Below, piece after piece: positions 59,570 through 64,000 of a DNA stretch of 64,000 nucleotides. The stretch's first letter is position 1, and every line of letters begins with the position of its first letter. The stretch is from Alviniconcha marisindica (taxonomy: Eukaryota > Mollusca > Gastropoda > Provannidae): positions 81,001-145,000 of the forward strand of contig JABMCL010001041.1 in the NCBI GenBank assembly GCA_018857735.1, read 5' to 3'. Both the position numbers and the translations under genes were made by a program. The notes under the pieces are model-generated. The model did no database searches and was not told where the DNA came from. It worked only from the letters and a program-made list of their open reading frames with translations.

Positions 59570-59850
59570 ACACTGCCATGCGGTTGAAATGGCGAACAGG
59601 GTATGTGTGCCACCGACACACACACACACACACACACTCTCTCTCTCTCTCTTTGCTCTCGCACTATAGACACTGCCAAGCGGAAAACAAAAACAAAACA
59701 AAAACGGCGAACAGGCTATGTGTGCCGCTAACAGACCCCCTCCCTCCCCCCAACCACCACCACCACCCCACCCCCGGGAGCCCCAACCCCGCTGCTCGTG
59801 CACTATATAGACACACTCAGTGCCAAGCGACAAAACGATCAGGCCTACGG
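59570..59850. repeat. Three diverged copies of a short tandem unit
   Basis: The phrase ctcgtgcactacagacactg, ccatgcgg, then ggcgaacagggtatgtgtgc (about 59566-59611) recurs near 59656-59725 and, more weakly, at 59793-59830 (ctcgtgcactatatagacac, then gccaagcgacaaaacgatca). The last phrase also matches 58898-58918 (gccaagcgacaaaacgatca). Confidence 0.75.
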
Positions 59851-60134
59851 CGCGTGCCGCTGATAAATCGGCACAAAACAACTGCCGTGACGAGCCAGCG
59901 TTTGCACACAGCCCGGCGGAAGAGGCTATCAACAAAAAAGTCGGAAAACGTAATTACAGCCCCGCAATGACACGCGGGCTCTCTCAGTCACCCGGGCTGA
60001 GCTGAAACTGACTGATTGCAGTCGTTCTGCGTCAAGTGCCTGTCAGTTCCGGCACCGGGAGTCTCAGTGACGAATACGGCCAGTAATTCGACCCGCGGCA
60101 GTCTCTAAATAGATAAATGAACAAAACCTTCGCT

Positions 60135-60190
60135 TTTCGGTGTCCTAATGAGCCTTGTGGTTTATGGAGTTGGACGTAAAGCAACACTGA
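60135..60190 (+). mobile_element. Repeat-tail fragment (R1/SINE-tail family)
   Basis: gtcctaatgagccttgtggt, ttatggagttggacgtaaag and caacactgaacc match the reversed R1 core, with small changes. accaatgc-type words follow in complement (attggtcacagtttgtccct). The copy is diverged. Confidence 0.6.
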
Positions 60191-61290
60191 ACCATGCACA
60201 CGCATTGGTCACAGTTTGTCCCTAACTATATGCCGACCCGACATTAAGCTCCACATCATCATCATCATCTTGTCAGTGTAGTGGGAGACTACAGTGATAG
60301 GCCAAAGTGCGACACGGCCGCATTGACTCGTCATCGATAAACTGAGAAGAATGTTGGTCTTCCGACGCAGCTGGTGACACTCAGTGATGAACTATTGATG
60401 TCTTCCCCGCCGATTGGTTTAGAAAGAAACAAAGCAGGAAACGTTTGGGGGGGGTGGGGGGGGGGGGGGTGGAGGAGACTTCAGGTAACTGACATTTTGC
60501 CCTTCGCCGATGAACTACGAACCGCATAGCTGCTGCTAGCCAGCCTCTCAGCCTGGCCCACCAGACCGCACAGCTTTCACCGAGGCCAGTTCAACAGGAC
60601 CCGCGGGCCCGAACGGGAAACGTTGTGGTCGAAGGGGAGATAAATCGACCCTCGATACGCGAAGGGACTACTTTCATTTCTCCCTACGCCATTCTGACGT
60701 CTGCAGCTAAGCCGCGATGTAAATCAGTTGTTGGGAAGGACTGAGCCCCCGAGGCCGCAGTCGTCAATAAAAGCGAAGGTTGCCCATTTGAACGCACGTG
60801 GCCGCATAATGCGTCAATGTTTGATCGCATAATAAATGCGGGTTCACAGCAGAGTTTACTGTCAGCGCAGTCAGTTCGCGGCGTGGATAATGCCGATTCG
60901 CCGAGGGCCTAAATGGCAGCTCATTATAGGCATCGTAACGGACTCCGGACTGACTTTGTGCTGAATGCTACTGAAGCTACTGTGGCCGTGTGTATGTCAC
61001 ACAAAAGTTAGTGACTGATGTTATTACTGATGGAAAGAAAAAGGGAGAGAGGAAAACAACAACAACAACAACAAACTAACCATGACTGGGGGGGAAATGA
61101 CAAAACAAACAACAACGGAAAAACAACAACAAAAACCCACTGAAAAAGGACTGTGATTAGTAAACACTGACATCTACAAAGGTGGACCATCACTGATTGG
61201 TTAATCAGTTCGTCAGTTAGTCAATAATTGAACTTAAACGGCCTGTCAACTGCACAGGATTCTATTAAGTTTTCCGGTGGACGAAGGTGG
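60191..61290. other. Intergenic DNA
   Basis: A poly-G run lies at about 60448-60470 and (AAC)n near 61056-61075. No gene was recognised. Confidence 0.6.
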
Positions 61291-61410
61291 ATGAATGAAT
61301 GAATGAAAATTTATATATAGCGCATAAAAAACTTCCACACAAAACCTTGCGTGTTCACAGCGCCAGATACACACAGTGCATACATGTAAGCTCTCGCAAG
61401 CTAAAACTAC
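61290..61410 (-). mobile_element. LINE/SINE 3' tail with ATTC repeats
   Basis: Read on the minus strand, a body with GGCGCTGTGAACACGCAAGG leads to GCGCTATATATAAATTTTCA and a (TTCA)n terminus at 61292-61307. This is the common gcgctatataaat tail of invertebrate LINEs and their SINE partners. The 5' extent is not determined. Confidence 0.6.
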
Positions 61411-62059
61411 CACACAAGCACCGTGACAATCTTGGCACAAAGCTAGCAGTTTCACCGAGTCAGTATGATGCAAAATGACTGATTCGGGAAGACTGCAAAA
61501 TTACAGTCAGTGTGCAGCTGAAATGACAGACAGACTGAGATAGACATCCCCCCCCCCCACACCGCCCCCCCAAAAAAAAAAAAAGAAGAAAAAAGAAAGA
61601 AAGAAAAAGAAAGAAAGAGAGGCAACACCAACAAGAAACAAAATAACCATCACCAACAAACAAACAAACAAACAGACGACTCGGCGCCACGCAGCTTTAC
61701 TGCTAATAAAAAGGAGAGAGAAAAGACGAAGAAGAAAAAGAGGTCATCCAACGTAAGCTCACGTGGCAGGTAGCCACAGGTTATTTCGGGAAATGGTTTT
61801 GTTTGGCAATAACAGCGCGACAGGCGTGGGTTAAGAATTGAAATAAACATCATCCTTTCAGGGTTTTTTCCTCTTTTTTTCTTCTTCTTTTCTTTCCAAC
61901 ATTCAGACAGGTTAACTGAGACTGGCGGCAAGAGTTTTCAGTTGGCACAGACTTGTCAGCAAAGTAATAACGACCAGAAGCGGATTTTCTACGATCAAGC
62001 AAAGGCGATTTCATATTTTGCAAGTCTTTTTTTTCTTTTCTTTTTTCTTTTCTTTTTTT

Positions 62060-62325
62060 TAGTAAAATGGGGCAACGAAAACAAATGTTAACGATTTTGA
62101 TATTTTAAGTCCTTTTTTTAATATTTTTGTTATTTTAGTAAAACAACAACAAAAAACAACAACAAAAAACTAAAAACGGGGCAACGAAAACAAATGTTAC
62201 TGATTTTGATATTTGTAGTCTTTTTTTGTTTGTTGTTGATTTTATTTTTTATTTTAGTTTAAAAAAATGGGGCAACGAAAACAAATGTTACTGATTTGAT
62301 TTATTTTATTTTATTTTATTTCAAC
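62060..62325. repeat. Three diverged tandem copies, about 100 bp
   Basis: ggggcaacgaaaacaaatgt followed by tawcgattttgatattt or a near variant occurs near 62069, 62178 and 62270, each preceded by an AT-rich tttttatttta or aaaaac stretch. Confidence 0.85.
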
Positions 62326-62415
62326 TGATGTTCTGTCGGCTGTTCATGCCGCTGTGTGCGTGCGAGTGTGCACGGCAGTGATAAGCCTACAACGCCTGAG
62401 ATAAAGAGTCCGGTC

Positions 62416-62417
<2 letters not shown>

Positions 62418-62450
<33 letters not shown>
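62418..62450. repeat. CA microsatellite
   Basis: (CA)n of about 32 bp. Confidence 0.95.
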
Positions 62451-62455
<5 letters not shown>

Positions 62456-62638
62456 CCCGTGTATGAGACAGAGACATCAGCGAGACAAGACAGACAGACT
62501 GAGACGTGGCCGAGACTTGAAATTCACACTGAACACACGCGGCACAGGCACGTGCCGCTACGATGGCGTAAAACTGTAAACCAACAAGACGCGTTATTAT
62601 ATCGGCTCCAGGCAGCAAATCCAGACGAAAGACCCCAG

Positions 62639-62693
62639 TAAGTAAACATGGTGCTTAACGTCCACAGAAACCATAAGGCTTATTAGGGACGGG
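62639..62693 (-). mobile_element. 5'-truncated SINE insertion with exact target-site duplication
   Basis: This approximately 55-bp fragment holds only the tail: agtaagta..., gtgcttaacgtccacagaaa and ccataaggcttattagggac. An exact 12-bp direct repeat, gaaagaccccag, flanks it (62627-62638 and 62694-62705). That pattern indicates target-primed reverse transcription that stopped early. It matches the tail of the full-length SINE at 30441-30730. Confidence 0.88.
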
Positions 62694-62823
62694 GAAAGAC
62701 CCCAGCGTCACCAAGCTTTAAAAACCCAAACGCACAGCGGCAGCACCGTGAAGTCCGCCACTGAAACCGCCAGCTTGAAGAACGAGTCATTAGCAACCTA
62801 AACGTAGCATGTGTCCGCTGACA

Positions 62824-62953
62824 GTGCCACACCACAGCCGGTCAGTGGCACACCACAGCCGGTCAGTGCCACACCACAGCCGGTCAGTGGCACACCACAG
62901 CCGGTCAGTGCCACACCACAGCCGGTCAGTGCCACACCACAGCCGGTCAGTGG
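62824..62953. repeat. Minisatellite, 21-bp unit, six copies
   Basis: The unit cacaccacagccggtcagtg plus g or c occurs six times. The final base alternates between g and c, with the c form doubled at one point, so the higher-order unit is about 42 bp. The HHSRSV, TPQPVS and GCGVALT frames are by-products. Confidence 0.95.
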
Positions 62954-63067
62954 CGACACGCGGCGCGGAGAGGTCGCGGTCAACAGGCCGACGTCATCAC
63001 GGCCGACGGCGAGCAGACGACAGTGACTTGGGCCGAGGCAAATTCGGCCCTAATCAGGTGACAGTTA

Positions 63068-63075
63068 TGACGTCA
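63068..63075. promoter_or_regulatory. Full palindromic CRE-like site
   Basis: TGACGTCA lies in moderately CpG-rich sequence. The motif is the CREB/ATF palindrome. No adjacent gene was recognised, and chance occurrence is possible. Confidence 0.3.
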
Positions 63076-63284
63076 CTTGGAAAAATGGATTTCGCCTGCT
63101 AAATGGGAGACCGTTCTGGCGGAAACGGAGACGGTCGAGGAAGCTGGAAATGGAACGACCAGTGGTGGCACAGTGTCTACTTGTTTGTTGTTGTTGTTTG
63201 TTTTGTTTTGAGAACGGGGAACTTTTGAGAGACGGAACGTGTTGCATAATTATGGGCTTTTCCGAGCGCATAGACACCATCTTG

Positions 63285-63318
63285 AACTGAACTGAACTGA
63301 ACTGAACTGAACTGAACG
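63285..63318. repeat. Pentanucleotide repeat
   Basis: Six to seven copies of GAACT. Confidence 0.95.
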
Positions 63319-63499
63319 TTCTGATGAATGCTGAACTTTTAGGACAAACAAGAAGCCCAGTCGTTCGGCAGATTTTATAACTATTATGTTATTGCGGCCA
63401 TGCTGTTAGTATTGATCGCTGTTGATGTAGCGCTAATCTCCACTCTCGAGCACTAGTGACACTCACTGCGCATCATATGTTTGTTATTGTTGGTAGTGG

Positions 63500-63900
63500 T
63501 GCGTGCGCGCGCGTGTGTGTATGTGGGGGGTGTGTGGTGGGTGGTGGGGGTGCCTTTTTGGGGTTTTGTCACATTTTTACTTTTACACAGACCTTTCATT
63601 TTTTTAAACCCCTTTTGTTGCGTCAAAAGTACATAAACTGCCCTGATTGCTTTGATAGGGACGGGAGGTTTTCATCAGTGTTTGTGTGTGTGTGTGTGTT
63701 TTGTGTGTGTGCGTGTGCGTGCGTGCGTGCGTGCGTGCTTTTTGGGGGCCGGGGGCGCGCCCCGGTGTGTGTGTTTTGTGTGTTTTGTGTGTGTGTGTGT
63801 GTGGGGTGTGTTTTTGTTTTGTGTGTGTGGGGTGTTTTTGGGGGTGTGGGTGGGGGGGTGTGGGGTGGGGGCATTCATGTTGTATGTTTGAATTTTGACA
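63500..63900. repeat. GT/G-rich low-complexity block
   Basis: (GT)n, GTGC and poly-G segments are mixed with gttttgtgtg interruptions. Open frames on both strands are compositional. From about 63920 to the end of the window, homopolymers again look expanded. Confidence 0.85.
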
Positions 63901-64000
63901 AATATGTTTTGTAAAAGAACTTTAAGCGCTTAGGGCCTTTTGGGGGTTTGGCCCCCTTTTAAGTATTCCCTTATTATTAAATAAAATTTTTAGGAGCCCA

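Noticed and set aside
62808..62955. Possible CRISPR-like regular repeats
   Set aside because: This is a contiguous 21-bp minisatellite without unique spacers in a eukaryotic genome.

Overview
The window looks like a marine gastropod nuclear genome, most likely a caenogastropod such as a littorinid. That placement is inference from three things: the intron structure, the very dense microsatellites and the tRNA-derived SINEs. One gene is identified with confidence. On the minus strand, the 5' part of the catalytic subunit of cAMP-dependent protein kinase (PKA-C) runs from its start codon at 24999 to beyond the left edge. Six exon positions are present: exon 1 (24954-24999), 2 (20833-20894), 3 (11525-11656), 4 (10974-11072), 5 (9809-9891), and position 6 in two versions (6752-6878 and 6267-6393). 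Phases and canonical splice sites agree at every junction. Together they encode about 183 residues, from the N-myristoylation motif through the Gly-rich loop, catalytic Lys, helix-C Glu and catalytic loop. No exon for the DFG segment, activation loop, APE or C-tail was found, so these presumably lie at coordinates below 1.

The main discovery is the duplicated exon 6. Both copies are 127 nt with identical phase, both keep the YRDLKPEN catalytic loop, and they differ at 11 of 42 whole codons. Splicing both in would shift the frame and reach a stop inside the second copy, so they should be mutually exclusive. A cassette-type alternative exon in PKA-C is known from the gastropod Aplysia, as recalled, so this is probably a conserved molluscan arrangement rather than a new system.

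Region by region: 1-6266 is AT-rich non-coding DNA, probably PKA-C intron 6. 6267-24999 holds the exons with introns containing a tRNA-SINE, diverged internal duplications, a perfect 44-bp palindrome and a fold-back element. 25000-25650 is the presumed 5' UTR and promoter side. From 25.6 to 64 kb the sequence is less AT-rich, apparently intergenic, and dominated by microsatellites, homopolymer runs, at least ten minisatellites and many copies of an interspersed repeat. A full-length SINE and a truncated copy there still show target-site duplications, and there is a decayed LINE reverse-transcriptase tail. Two X-box-like and two CRE-like palindromes mark possible promoters, but no gene could be attached to them. 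A 24-bp minisatellite (31.7-32.4 kb) leaves four frames open, and its coding status is undecided. The 46.74-47.39 and 47.95-48.57 kb stretches look like assembly or consensus artefacts.

No rRNA, CRISPR array, canonical standalone tRNA gene or viral gene was seen.
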